Translations under genes and position numbers: made by a program | Part shown: piece by piece, positions 1-6,419 of the stretch | How positions within the stretch are numbered: position 1 is the stretch's first letter | How the letters are laid out: each line of letters begins with the position of its first letter | Notes under the pieces: generated by a model | The model's database searches: none | Seen by the model: only the letters and a program-made list of their open reading frames with translations | What the model was told of the DNA's origin: nothing | Origin: Planctomycetota bacterium | Lineage (GTDB): Bacteria > Planctomycetota > B129-G9 | NCBI GenBank assembly: GCA_030607235.1 | Contig: JAUWEX010000062.1 | Location: 1-6,814 of the forward strand | Reading direction: 5' to 3' | DNA: 6,814 nucleotides

Positions 1-541
1 TAAGGCCCCACTCAAGATCGTAGCGGTCTTTTTCGGTGATGGTCGGCGAACTGACCCGCACGCCGGGCAGGTTGATGCCCTTGCGCGAGGAGATCGTGCC
101 GCCGGAGATTACCTCGCACTCCACGCTGTCGGCGTCCTTGCCGACGACGCGCAGTTCGATCAGGCCGTCGTTGATAAACACGGCATTGCCGACTGCGAGA
201 TCGTCGACGATGGCCGGATAGGCGGTGCTCAGGATGTTGGCGTCGCTCTCGATTTGTTCGCGCACGATCGCGACGGTCGTGCCGGTAGCGAGTTCGACGC
301 TGCCGCCCTTGACCTCGCCGAGGCGGATCTTGGGACCGCAGAGGTCCTGCATAATCGCCACGTGGCGGCCTTCTTCGGCGGATATGCGCCGGATTTTTTC
401 GAACATAACAAGATGTTCGTCGTGAGTGCCGTGCGAGAAATTCAACCGCGCCACATCAAGGCCTCGCCTGATGAATTCGCGCAACATCTCCTCGTCACCC
501 ATTGCCGGGCCCATTGTCGCGATTATTTTGGTCAAACGCAC
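1..541 (-). CDS. pyk: Pyruvate kinase, N-terminal 180 residues (runs off the window edge)
   Basis: Pyruvate kinase converts phosphoenolpyruvate and ADP to pyruvate and ATP, the last step of glycolysis, in the cytoplasm. Seen: 180 codons from a GTG start at 541-539, with the 3' end beyond position 1. The protein opens MRLTKIIATMGP. It carries the active-site strand RLNFSHG (residues 32-38, with R32, N34 and S36), then MQDLCGPKIR (64-73, with D66 and R73), the B-domain stretch VFINDG (121-126) and the return to the barrel at SRKGINLPG (152-160). Residue numbers match E. coli PykF closely, so this start is right. An AGGGGG ribosome site lies 5 nt upstream. The residue matching muscle-enzyme Glu117 is Lys (K71), the mark of enzymes that do not need potassium. 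The gene starts 19 nt after the response regulator stop, so it is probably the last visible gene of the same operon. The family is certain; allosteric and C-terminal features cannot be judged. Confidence 0.97.
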   Translation of the reverse strand, partial: MRLTKIIATMGPAMGDEEMLREFIRRGLDVARLNFSHGTHDEHLVMFEKIRRISAEEGRHVAIMQDLCGPKIRLGEVKGGSVELATGTTVAIVREQIESDANILSTAYPAIVDDLAVGNAVFINDGLIELRVVGKDADSVECEVISGGTISSRKGINLPGVRVSSPTITEKDRYDLEWGL

Positions 542-546
542 GTTTT

Positions 547-552
547 CCCCCT
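547..552 (-). promoter_or_regulatory. Shine-Dalgarno site of pyruvate kinase
   Basis: The minus strand reads AGGGGG here, 5 nt before the GTG codon at 541-539. It lies wholly in the 19-nt gap after the response regulator stop codon (563-561). It supports the GTG as the true start, and no ATG lies near it in frame. Confidence 0.6.
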
Positions 553-560
553 GACGACTA

Positions 561-2000
561 TCACAACAAACCATATTTCAGCATCTTCTTGCGTAGCGTC
601 GTCCGATGGAGTCCCAGGACGCGGGCGATCTGGACCTGGTTGCCGCCGTACAATTCGATGGCGTGTTCGATTATCGGCCGCTCCCAGGCGTCCATCATTT
701 CTTCGTAAATCTTCCCGTGCAGCGAGGCGTCCTTGATGTTGGCCTCCAGCATAGCGACTGCGAGCGTTTCTGGAATCCGGTCGCCGTCCGCTTCGGGCGC
801 TTTGCGGTTGCTCCTGACCGACATCGGCAGATGGTCGGGCAGGATTGTTTTGCCGCGCGCCAGCACCAGCGCATGTTCGATGGCGTTGCGCAATTCGCGC
901 ACGTTACCCGGCCAGGAGTATTTTTCGAGCATCGTTATCGTATCTTTGACGATCGTAACGCTGGGATGGGGTTCGAGAAAATGCGCGGCCAAGAGCGGGA
1001 TGTCGCTGCGCCTCTGTCGTAGCGGCGGCAGTTGAATCGTGAACACACTCAGGCGGTAGTAGAGGTCCTCGCGGAATTCCCCGGCCCGCATCTTTTTTTC
1101 GAGGTCGCTGTTCGTCGCCGAAATTATGCGCACGTCGGCCATAAGACGCTCGTTGCCGCCGAGACGCGAATACATCTTGTCCTCGAGAAAGCGCAACAGT
1201 TTGGCCTGTGCGGCCAGGGAGATGTCGCCGATCTCGTCGAGAAAGACCGTACCGCCGTTGGCCATTTCAAATTTGCCGGCCTTGCAGCGGCTCGCGCCGG
1301 TAAAGGCGCCCTCTTCATAGCCGAACAGTTCGCTCTCCAGCAGGGTGTCGGGCAGCGCCGCGCAGTTTATCGGCTCGAAGGGGCCGTCTTTGCGGGTGCT
1401 GTTAGCGTGGATCGCGCGCGCGACGAGGTCCTTGCCGGTGCCGGATTCGCCGATGAGCAACACAGATACGCCGGTGCCGCTGACGGAGCCGATTTTCTTG
1501 AAAACCTCCTGCATCCGGGCGCAGTTGCCGATGATAACCGGCGGCTTTGCGGCGGAGGGTTGCGTGTCCGGCAGAGGAGGAGGCTCGCCGTAGAGGCGCG
1601 TCAGTTCGGAGCGCAGCATCCTGAGTTCGTTCTCCATTTGCTGCGATTCGAGCGCGCGGTCGATGTGTATCTTAGCCTCGTCGAGGTCGATGGGCTTGAC
1701 GATGTATTCGTATGCACCCGATTTCATCGCGTCGACGGCGGTCTTCATCGTACTGTGGGCGGTGATGAGGATAACAGCGATTTTCGGGTAGAGTTTTTTG
1801 ATGCGCTCCAGCAACTCCAGCCCGCTCATTCCCGGCAGGCGAATGTCAGAGATAACGAGATTGGGCTGGTCGTTCTCGAGAATCGTCAGTGCGTTTTCGG
1901 CGGTGGAGCAGGTAATGGGCCGGTGTCCCTCGGCCTTGAGAAATTTCGAGAAGGCGAAACACACGCCTTGTTCGTCGTCCACAACCAGAATTTTACTCAT
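561..2000 (-). CDS. Sigma-54-dependent response regulator, NtrC family (receiver, AAA+, Fis-type HTH)
   Basis: A 479-residue transcription activator that on phosphorylation should hydrolyse ATP to open sigma-54 RNA polymerase promoters. Receiver domain, residues 1-120: acidic pocket D8/D9, phospho-acceptor D52 (in ISDIRLPG), T80 and K102. A linker rich in charge and Pro runs to about 154. AAA+ domain, about 155-395: Walker A GESGTGKD (184-191), intact sigma-54 contact loop GAFTGA (231-236), Walker B VFLDEIGD (252-259), sensor I ATNSDL (295-300), candidate arginine fingers R310 and R316, and WPGNVREL (363-370). The Fis-type helix-turn-helix is at about 454-479. All key catalytic residues are present, so the protein should be active. 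The stretch between HFL (340-342) and WPGN looks a few residues shorter than usual. The ATG is 1 nt after the cstA stop, with its ribosome site inside cstA, so translation is probably coupled. The likely partner is the kinase at 3715-5076. The target genes are unknown. Confidence 0.96.
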   Translation of the reverse strand: MSKILVVDDEQGVCFAFSKFLKAEGHRPITCSTAENALTILENDQPNLVISDIRLPGMSGLELLERIKKLYPKIAVILITAHSTMKTAVDAMKSGAYEYIVKPIDLDEAKIHIDRALESQQMENELRMLRSELTRLYGEPPPLPDTQPSAAKPPVIIGNCARMQEVFKKIGSVSGTGVSVLLIGESGTGKDLVARAIHANSTRKDGPFEPINCAALPDTLLESELFGYEEGAFTGASRCKAGKFEMANGGTVFLDEIGDISLAAQAKLLRFLEDKMYSRLGGNERLMADVRIISATNSDLEKKMRAGEFREDLYYRLSVFTIQLPPLRQRRSDIPLLAAHFLEPHPSVTIVKDTITMLEKYSWPGNVRELRNAIEHALVLARGKTILPDHLPMSVRSNRKAPEADGDRIPETLAVAMLEANIKDASLHGKIYEEMMDAWERPIIEHAIELYGGNQVQIARVLGLHRTTLRKKMLKYGLL

Positions 2001-2001
2001 T

Positions 2002-3687
2002 TTAGTTTGCCTCCGTTTCTTCCGGCGTTCCGCGCCCGGTGCGCCTGAGTTCCAGCGCCTTGAGCACGGCCTCCACCGCCAGCCAGACCGCCAGAATCAG
2101 CAGCGCTCCCGCGACCGCGGCCAGTATGTAGTTTGATTTCGCGATGCCGTCGTTGACCAGTGTCGCCACCAGCGCCCATATTGTTACGACTATCATGATA
2201 ACCAGCGGCGCCAGCGTGATGATGGTCGGGCGGCGCATCCTGTAAAGGTACACCGTAAGCGCCAGAAGGCCGAGTACCGCCATGATCTGGTTCGAGGCCC
2301 CGGCCATCGGCCACAGCACCTTCCACGCGGGCAAATTGCCGAATTTGAGTACCGCGAAAATCGCTATCCAGCCAACCGCTATCAGCGTGGCGATATAGCG
2401 GTTGCTTATTACCTTTATCTGGAAACTCTTGCCCAATTCTTCAATATTAAATCGCAAAAGTCGCGTCGCGGTGTCGAGCGTCGTCATCGCGAAACCCACC
2501 GCCATCACGCTGAGCAGGATTTCCGCCAGGCCGAACTCGATGCCCAGCGCGCTCGCTATATTCGCGCCACCCTGCTTGAAAACCCCCAGATGATCTATCT
2601 TATCGGCATTGTAGTGCGAATTCCATGCGCCGTATCCCAGACCGGCGGTGCAGGCGATAAGCACCAGCAGGGCAAAAAGGCCCTCGGTCAACATGCCGCC
2701 GTAGGTTATGAGGCGCAAATCTTTTTCGTTGTTGATCTGGCGCGCGGTCGTGCCCGACGCAACGAGGCTGTGAAAGCCCGAAATCGCGCCGCAGGCCATT
2801 ACCATAAACAAAAACGGAACCATCGGCAAGGCCCTGCCTCCGTCGCCGGCCAATTTGCAGGTCGCGGGGATCGTCCCGTCGGCGTCGGTCATGGACGGGT
2901 TAAGAGCGAAGATGCCGAGCAGCAGCAGCGCCAGGCCCGCGTAAAGTTGGAACGAATTCAGGTAGTCGCGCGGCTGCAACAGCAGCCACACCGGCAAAAC
3001 GCTGGCGACGCCCATGTAGACGAACAAGATCAGCATCCACACATCCGCCGATACGCCACTGACCGGATATTTCAGGCCCAGGTGCAACAGCCCCACCATC
3101 GCCACCAAGCCCGCCACGGTTGCAATCCACAACTGAATCTTCCAGCGATACATCGCCAATCCCATCAGCGTCGCCACCGCTATCAGCCCGCACACCGGAA
3201 TTACGGCCTTGGGGAACTGCACGAGAAAATTGCTGACCATCACCGCAAACGCGGCCATGAACAGGCCTATCACGAAAAACACGACCAGCAAAAAGAGCAC
3301 CCTCGCCCGCGGGCCGATGATGTCGCGGGTGATGTCGCCGATGGAGCGGCCGCCGAACCGCAGCGAAACCCCGCCCGCCATGAAGTCGTGCACCGCGCCC
3401 AAAAAGATCGTCCCGAACACTATCCACAAAAACGCCGGCAGCCAGCCCCAGATCACCGCGATCGCCGGGCCGACGATCGGCCCCAGGCCCGCAATGGAAG
3501 CGAAGTGATGGCCGAACAACACCATCTTGCGCGCGGGAACGTAATCGATGCCGTCGCGTTTGATGTGCGCCGGTGTCTTGCGCGAAGCGTCGAGCCGCAG
3601 GATGCGGTTCTGGATGTATCGCGCGTACACGAAGTAGGCCACCAGGTAGGCCAAAACACACATCGCTATCAAAAAAACCGCCGGCAT
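2002..3687 (-). CDS. cstA: CstA-family carbon starvation protein / probable pyruvate or peptide transporter
   Basis: An inner-membrane transporter of 561 residues. Seen: many hydrophobic segments from residue 3 on (about 3-22, 85-100, 129-156, 162-180, 186-204, 217-237, 249-262, 288-307, 333-352, 386-404, 431-447, 463-481, 488-511, 518-540). Family hallmarks are GHHFASIAGLGPIVGPA (59-75), FLGAVHDF (95-102), FHSLVASGTTARQ (305-317) and TTLDTATRLLRFNIEEL (402-418). E. coli CstA and BtsT (YjiY) are about 700 residues and take up pyruvate (CstA also linked to peptides); this is a shorter form, and the partner gene ybdD/yjiX that often follows is absent. The substrate is therefore inferred. The ATG start has GGAG 7 nt upstream and lies 27 nt after the kinase stop. 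The stop is 1 nt before the response regulator, so the transporter sits between the two signalling genes. The symbol names the family only; the protein could equally be called BtsT-like. Confidence 0.93.
   Translation of the reverse strand: MPAVFLIAMCVLAYLVAYFVYARYIQNRILRLDASRKTPAHIKRDGIDYVPARKMVLFGHHFASIAGLGPIVGPAIAVIWGWLPAFLWIVFGTIFLGAVHDFMAGGVSLRFGGRSIGDITRDIIGPRARVLFLLVVFFVIGLFMAAFAVMVSNFLVQFPKAVIPVCGLIAVATLMGLAMYRWKIQLWIATVAGLVAMVGLLHLGLKYPVSGVSADVWMLILFVYMGVASVLPVWLLLQPRDYLNSFQLYAGLALLLLGIFALNPSMTDADGTIPATCKLAGDGGRALPMVPFLFMVMACGAISGFHSLVASGTTARQINNEKDLRLITYGGMLTEGLFALLVLIACTAGLGYGAWNSHYNADKIDHLGVFKQGGANIASALGIEFGLAEILLSVMAVGFAMTTLDTATRLLRFNIEELGKSFQIKVISNRYIATLIAVGWIAIFAVLKFGNLPAWKVLWPMAGASNQIMAVLGLLALTVYLYRMRRPTIITLAPLVIMIVVTIWALVATLVNDGIAKSNYILAAVAGALLILAVWLAVEAVLKALELRRTGRGTPEETEAN
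2010..2014 (-). promoter_or_regulatory. Shine-Dalgarno site of the response regulator, inside cstA
   Basis: The minus strand reads GGAGG here, 9 nt before the ATG at 2000-1998. It lies within the last codons of cstA, whose TAA stop is at 2004-2002. A strong site overlapped by the preceding gene, with only 1 nt between stop and start, points to translational coupling of transporter and regulator. Confidence 0.7.
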
Positions 3688-3694
3688 TATTTTT

Positions 3695-3709
3695 CTCCGG
3701 AAAAACCGG
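3695..3709 (-). promoter_or_regulatory. cstA ribosome-binding site beside a small CCGG inverted repeat
   Basis: In the gap between the kinase gene and cstA, the minus strand has CCGG, five T and CCGG again (3709-3697), running straight into GGAG (3698-3695), which is 7 nt before the cstA ATG. The two CCGG units can pair as a 4-bp stem, and the second shares its GG with the Shine-Dalgarno. The stem could hide the ribosome site in the mRNA, but it is short and may be chance. Confidence 0.35.
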
Positions 3710-3714
3710 TTTCG

Positions 3715-5076
3715 TCAAACGGGCAGATCAAATCGGAAAGTCGTACCCTGCGGGGAGGTCTCGAAATCGATCGTGCCGCCGTGCTCTTCGATAATTCGCC
3801 TGCTTATCGCCAGCCCCAGGCCCGTCCCGCCGGGGCGGGTCGAGAAGGTCATGTCGAACACTTTTGCCCGGTCTTCGGGCGCGATGCCGTGGCCGCTGTC
3901 GCCGACGAAAACCACCGCGCACCCCGCCTCCATTTTCGTCCTCACCGTCAGCATCCCGCCACCGGGCATGGCGTCGGCGCCGTTGATGACGAGGTTCATC
4001 ACGACCTGCTTAAGGCGGTTTTTATCGGCGCGTACCCTCGGCATATCCGCCGCGAAGTCTCGTTTCAATTCTATGCCCAGGTGCTCCAGCCGCCGCTCCA
4101 TCAGCCGCAGCGTCTGCTCGACAATCTCGTTGAGATCAGCCTCAACCGGTTCTATCTCCGAATTTCCGGCTACGTCGAGCATCCCGTCTATCGCGATCCT
4201 GAGCCGGTCTATCTCGGCGCGGATGATGTCGATGGCTTCGTTGTCGAGCGTGCCGTGGCGCTGCATCATCTGCACGTTCATGGCGATGGAATTGAGCGGA
4301 TTGCGGATTTCGTGGGCGACCGAGGCCGACACCAGCCCCAGCGCGGCCATCTTCTCGGCGGCGATAAGTTTCTCGCGGTAGCGCCGCAAGCCCTCCTGCA
4401 TCCGGTTGAACGCCGAGGCCAGCGTCGCGATCTCGTCGCGCCCCTTCACCGGCACGGGCCGGTCGAAGCGCCCCTCGGCGATTTCGGTAGTCAGCGAGGC
4501 CAACGTTCCGAGGCGGCGCGTGATTGTGCGGGTGATAAAAAAACCCACGCCCAGCACCACCGCCAGCGAAGCCGCGCCGATAAACAGCAACATGCTTTCG
4601 GGCTGGGGCGGCGACGGGTCGAGTTTCTGCGCGTCGATTATCAAGAAAACGCAGCCCGTGGAGTCGCCGCGATTTTCGGAGACAATGTAGTATTCCTGCG
4701 ATCCGACCGTAACGCGCCTGATGCCTATCGACTCGCCGTTCTTGGGCGGCACGAGGTACTTGACGAAATCGCGCACCCGCTCGTCGCTGATCGTCTTGTT
4801 CTTCGGGTCGCCGTTTTCGTCGGTCAGGACGATCTGGCCCTCGAAAAGCGGGTTGATGATCTTGAGGAATTCGTCGTTTTTGGGGATGTTGATTTTTTGT
4901 TCGAGAATGGATTTGACGCGACGGATTTCGCGCCTCATGCTCATTTCGCGCTCTTCCATGCGGGCGTCGCGACCACCCACGTTCGCGCCGAGATGTGCCG
5001 AGACCGTGCCTGCGACCGCGATGGCGACAATCACCAGCAACGCATAAGGCAGGATTATCTTGTATTGTATCCCCAA
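3715..5076 (-). CDS. Membrane sensor histidine kinase (extracytoplasmic sensor, HAMP, HisKA, HATPase)
   Basis: A 453-residue sensor kinase expected to autophosphorylate on H255 and pass phosphate to D52 of the NtrC-type regulator two genes downstream. Order of parts: TM1 about 7-27; extracytoplasmic region about 28-161, beginning with a charged helix (35-62) and followed by a compact domain that could be a single Cache/PDC fold (inferred from pattern only); TM2 about 162-182; HAMP about 183-236; H box SVAHEIRNPLN (252-262); N box NLVINGADAMP (361-371, N365); G1 DSGHGI (393-398); F box around F407 and F411; G2 GGTGLGLAI (416-424). All catalytic boxes are present; there is no PAS or receiver domain. 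The start is TTG at 5076-5074. No in-frame ATG lies close upstream, a GGGA (5087-5084) sits 7 nt before it, and TM1 begins directly after it. The weak start suggests low expression. The gene starts 37 nt after the TPR gene and ends 27 nt before cstA. The ligand is unknown. Confidence 0.94.
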   Translation of the reverse strand: MGIQYKIILPYALLVIVAIAVAGTVSAHLGANVGGRDARMEEREMSMRREIRRVKSILEQKINIPKNDEFLKIINPLFEGQIVLTDENGDPKNKTISDERVRDFVKYLVPPKNGESIGIRRVTVGSQEYYIVSENRGDSTGCVFLIIDAQKLDPSPPQPESMLLFIGAASLAVVLGVGFFITRTITRRLGTLASLTTEIAEGRFDRPVPVKGRDEIATLASAFNRMQEGLRRYREKLIAAEKMAALGLVSASVAHEIRNPLNSIAMNVQMMQRHGTLDNEAIDIIRAEIDRLRIAIDGMLDVAGNSEIEPVEADLNEIVEQTLRLMERRLEHLGIELKRDFAADMPRVRADKNRLKQVVMNLVINGADAMPGGGMLTVRTKMEAGCAVVFVGDSGHGIAPEDRAKVFDMTFSTRPGGTGLGLAISRRIIEEHGGTIDFETSPQGTTFRFDLPV

Positions 5077-5113
5077 AATCGATTCCCGTTTTCGTTGTAA
5101 TTTCGGCTGCGGC

Positions 5114-6262
5114 TCACGACGCCGGTTTACCCTCCAGCGCCCGCTGTATTTTGCGATACCGCCGCCAAAGGCAGGCCGACGCGCGTGCGTGCTCGCCCAG
5201 CGCCTTTTCCATTGCGGTCATGGCCTTCTCGTATTCGCCTCGAAGGAAAAGCAACTCCGCAAGCGTGTCAAGATAGGCGGGATTGTCCGGCGCACCCGCC
5301 ACCGCCGCCTTCGCGTGCTCCAGCCCCAGTTCCAGTGGCTCGCCGCACAACGCCACGAACCACGCAACGTTGTTGCGAGCCATAAGATTTTCGGGGTCGA
5401 GTTTCGCAGCCTTGAGATTCAGGCGGACCGTAGCATCGAAAATATCCTGCGCGGCTTGCGCATCGCCCAAACCGCGGAGGCTGCGGTAAAGTTCGGCGGC
5501 GATCTCAAGCCGGTACAGCGACTCGCCGCGGCTATGCAGGTCGCGCTGGATCGCGGCGGCCTGCTCGAACTTTTTTTGCGCGGCCAACCCCAGTGCCTCG
5601 CAGCGTTTCTCCACCAAATCCGCCCGACCGACGCAATCGGGAGACTTCTTAAAGAGCGGCTTCCACGCGCGACAGGTCTTGAGCGCACCCGCATAATCGT
5701 TCGCGTCCAGGCACGACTCGACCAACAGGCACATTATGCGCAGGTTCGTTTTGCCGTATTCGGAGCTATTCTCTGCGCACAGACGGTAATCCTCCAATGC
5801 CGCACGCATAATCGAGTCGTACTGCGAGCGGGCCAGAAAATCGACAGCCGCCGTGTATTCGATCAGCGCACTGCGGATACTGCGAGCCTGCACCAGCGCT
5901 GCGTCACGGGCCTTAGCGTCGCCCAGTCCGTCGTGGCAAATTGCCAACTGATACCAATGCAGCGGATCGGCACGTTCGCTCGCCGCACGCTCCCGGCAGA
6001 CCGGCAGGGCCGTTTGGAACCGGCCGTAACGCAGGCAAATCGCCACAAAGCGGTCCTGGTCGCCCTGTGTGCCGGTCAGCGCCGCGATGCGTTTCAGATA
6101 GGCCAGCGCCTCGTCGGGGTTTCCGGCCTGCAACTCGATCTCGACCAAAATACGCCAGGCCGCGACTATTTCGTCGGCCGGATCCTCCGCCGCAGACGAC
6201 ACAGCGCTCCCCAGCAACACCGACAGTGCCGCTATTGCCACCAGCAGTGTTATCTTTTTCAT
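5114..6262 (-). CDS. Exported TPR-repeat protein of unknown role, first gene of the operon
   Basis: A 382-residue protein that I cannot match to a named family. Seen: an N-terminal signal peptide (MKK, hydrophobic core 4-18, likely cleavage after A24 or A25 in SSAAED), then an all-helical protein. Clear tetratricopeptide repeats lie at about 294-356 (NNVAWFVALCG, then AYLDTLAELLFLRGEYEKA), and weaker helical repeats lie at about 33-130 and 150-280. It holds 11 cysteines (76, 89, 109, 162, 178, 184, 197, 210, 221, 306, 364), many for an exported protein. It has no lipobox, as no Cys is near the cleavage site. The reading frame stays open upstream to an ATG at 6400, but the start at 6262 is chosen because it gives a good signal peptide and has AGGAGA 7 nt before it; the longer form would also include the promoter. 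TPR proteins scaffold other proteins, so it may work in the periplasm near the kinase sensor. That is inference from gene order only. Confidence 0.88.
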   Translation of the reverse strand: MKKITLLVAIAALSVLLGSAVSSAAEDPADEIVAAWRILVEIELQAGNPDEALAYLKRIAALTGTQGDQDRFVAICLRYGRFQTALPVCRERAASERADPLHWYQLAICHDGLGDAKARDAALVQARSIRSALIEYTAAVDFLARSQYDSIMRAALEDYRLCAENSSEYGKTNLRIMCLLVESCLDANDYAGALKTCRAWKPLFKKSPDCVGRADLVEKRCEALGLAAQKKFEQAAAIQRDLHSRGESLYRLEIAAELYRSLRGLGDAQAAQDIFDATVRLNLKAAKLDPENLMARNNVAWFVALCGEPLELGLEHAKAAVAGAPDNPAYLDTLAELLFLRGEYEKAMTAMEKALGEHARASACLWRRYRKIQRALEGKPAS

Positions 6263-6268
6263 AGCAAT

Positions 6269-6274
6269 TCTCCT
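6269..6274 (-). promoter_or_regulatory. Shine-Dalgarno site that fixes the start of the TPR protein
   Basis: The minus strand reads AGGAGA here, with GGAG 7 nt before the ATG at 6262-6260. This strong match, directly followed by a signal peptide, rules in favour of this start over the ATG at 6400. Confidence 0.8.
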
Positions 6275-6297
6275 ATAATCCGAGTCCACCCGAAAAC

Positions 6298-6325
6298 AGT
6301 ATAATATACGCCGCAAGCATGTCAA
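6298..6325 (-). promoter_or_regulatory. Sigma-70-type promoter of the leftward operon
   Basis: The minus strand has TTGACA at 6325-6320 (perfect -35), a 16-nt spacer, and TATACT at 6303-6298 (five of six -10 bases). Transcription should start near 6291, giving a leader of about 29 nt before the TPR gene. It is the only clear promoter found upstream of the cluster, so it probably drives the whole TPR, kinase, cstA, regulator and pyk set. An AT-rich stretch (TATAT) just before the -10 may help melting. Confidence 0.75.
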
Positions 6326-6350
6326 CTGTGAGAAGTTACGCACGCCAACA

Positions 6351-6378
6351 TTGACAGAACGCTGGAGAAATATATAAT
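6351..6378 (+). promoter_or_regulatory. Consensus sigma-70-type promoter of the rightward gene
   Basis: TTGACA at 6351-6356 and TATAAT at 6373-6378, both perfect consensus, are separated by 16 nt. The predicted start is near 6385, giving a leader of about 38 nt before the ATG at 6423. The promoter should be strong without an activator. Its -35 box lies 25 bp from the -35 box of the opposite promoter, so the two polymerases would bind close together. Confidence 0.8.
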
Positions 6379-6411
6379 CAATCCCCTTAAAGAAGCGCAT
6401 GTTTCATTTCT

Positions 6412-6419
6412 GAAGGTGG
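6412..6419 (+). promoter_or_regulatory. Shine-Dalgarno site of the rightward gene
   Basis: GAAGGTGG lies here, with AGG 6 nt before the ATG at 6423. An in-frame TGA at 6411-6413 closes the frame just upstream, so 6423 is the earliest possible ATG and the start is secure. Confidence 0.65.

Noticed and set aside
1032..2048. A 338-codon plus-strand open frame opposite the response regulator
   Set aside because: It is a codon-aligned antisense shadow of a gene with every NtrC-family motif; it matches no known domain.
2900..3718. A 272-codon minus-strand frame overlapping cstA
   Set aside because: It is an out-of-frame shadow of cstA; its chain is Arg/Gly/Ala-rich without family motifs, while the cstA frame gives all hallmarks.
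2590..5100. An 836-codon plus-strand open frame opposite the kinase and cstA genes
   Set aside because: Its codons align exactly with the sense codons of both genes on the other strand, so it stays open only because TTA, CTA and TCA codons are rare in these GC-rich genes. Its product is a low-complexity His/Arg/Gln-rich chain that crosses the gene boundary.
5060..6304. A 414-codon plus-strand open frame opposite the TPR gene
   Set aside because: It is again codon-aligned antisense; the minus strand has the signal peptide, ribosome site and TPR motifs.
6263..6400. N-terminal extension of the TPR protein to the ATG at 6400
   Set aside because: The extension would cover both promoters, has no ribosome site, and would bury the signal peptide 46 residues inside the protein.
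6399..6413. Four-codon leader frame (ATG to TGA) before the rightward gene
   Set aside because: It has only a weak purine stretch upstream and no feature of an attenuator; a frame this short is expected by chance.
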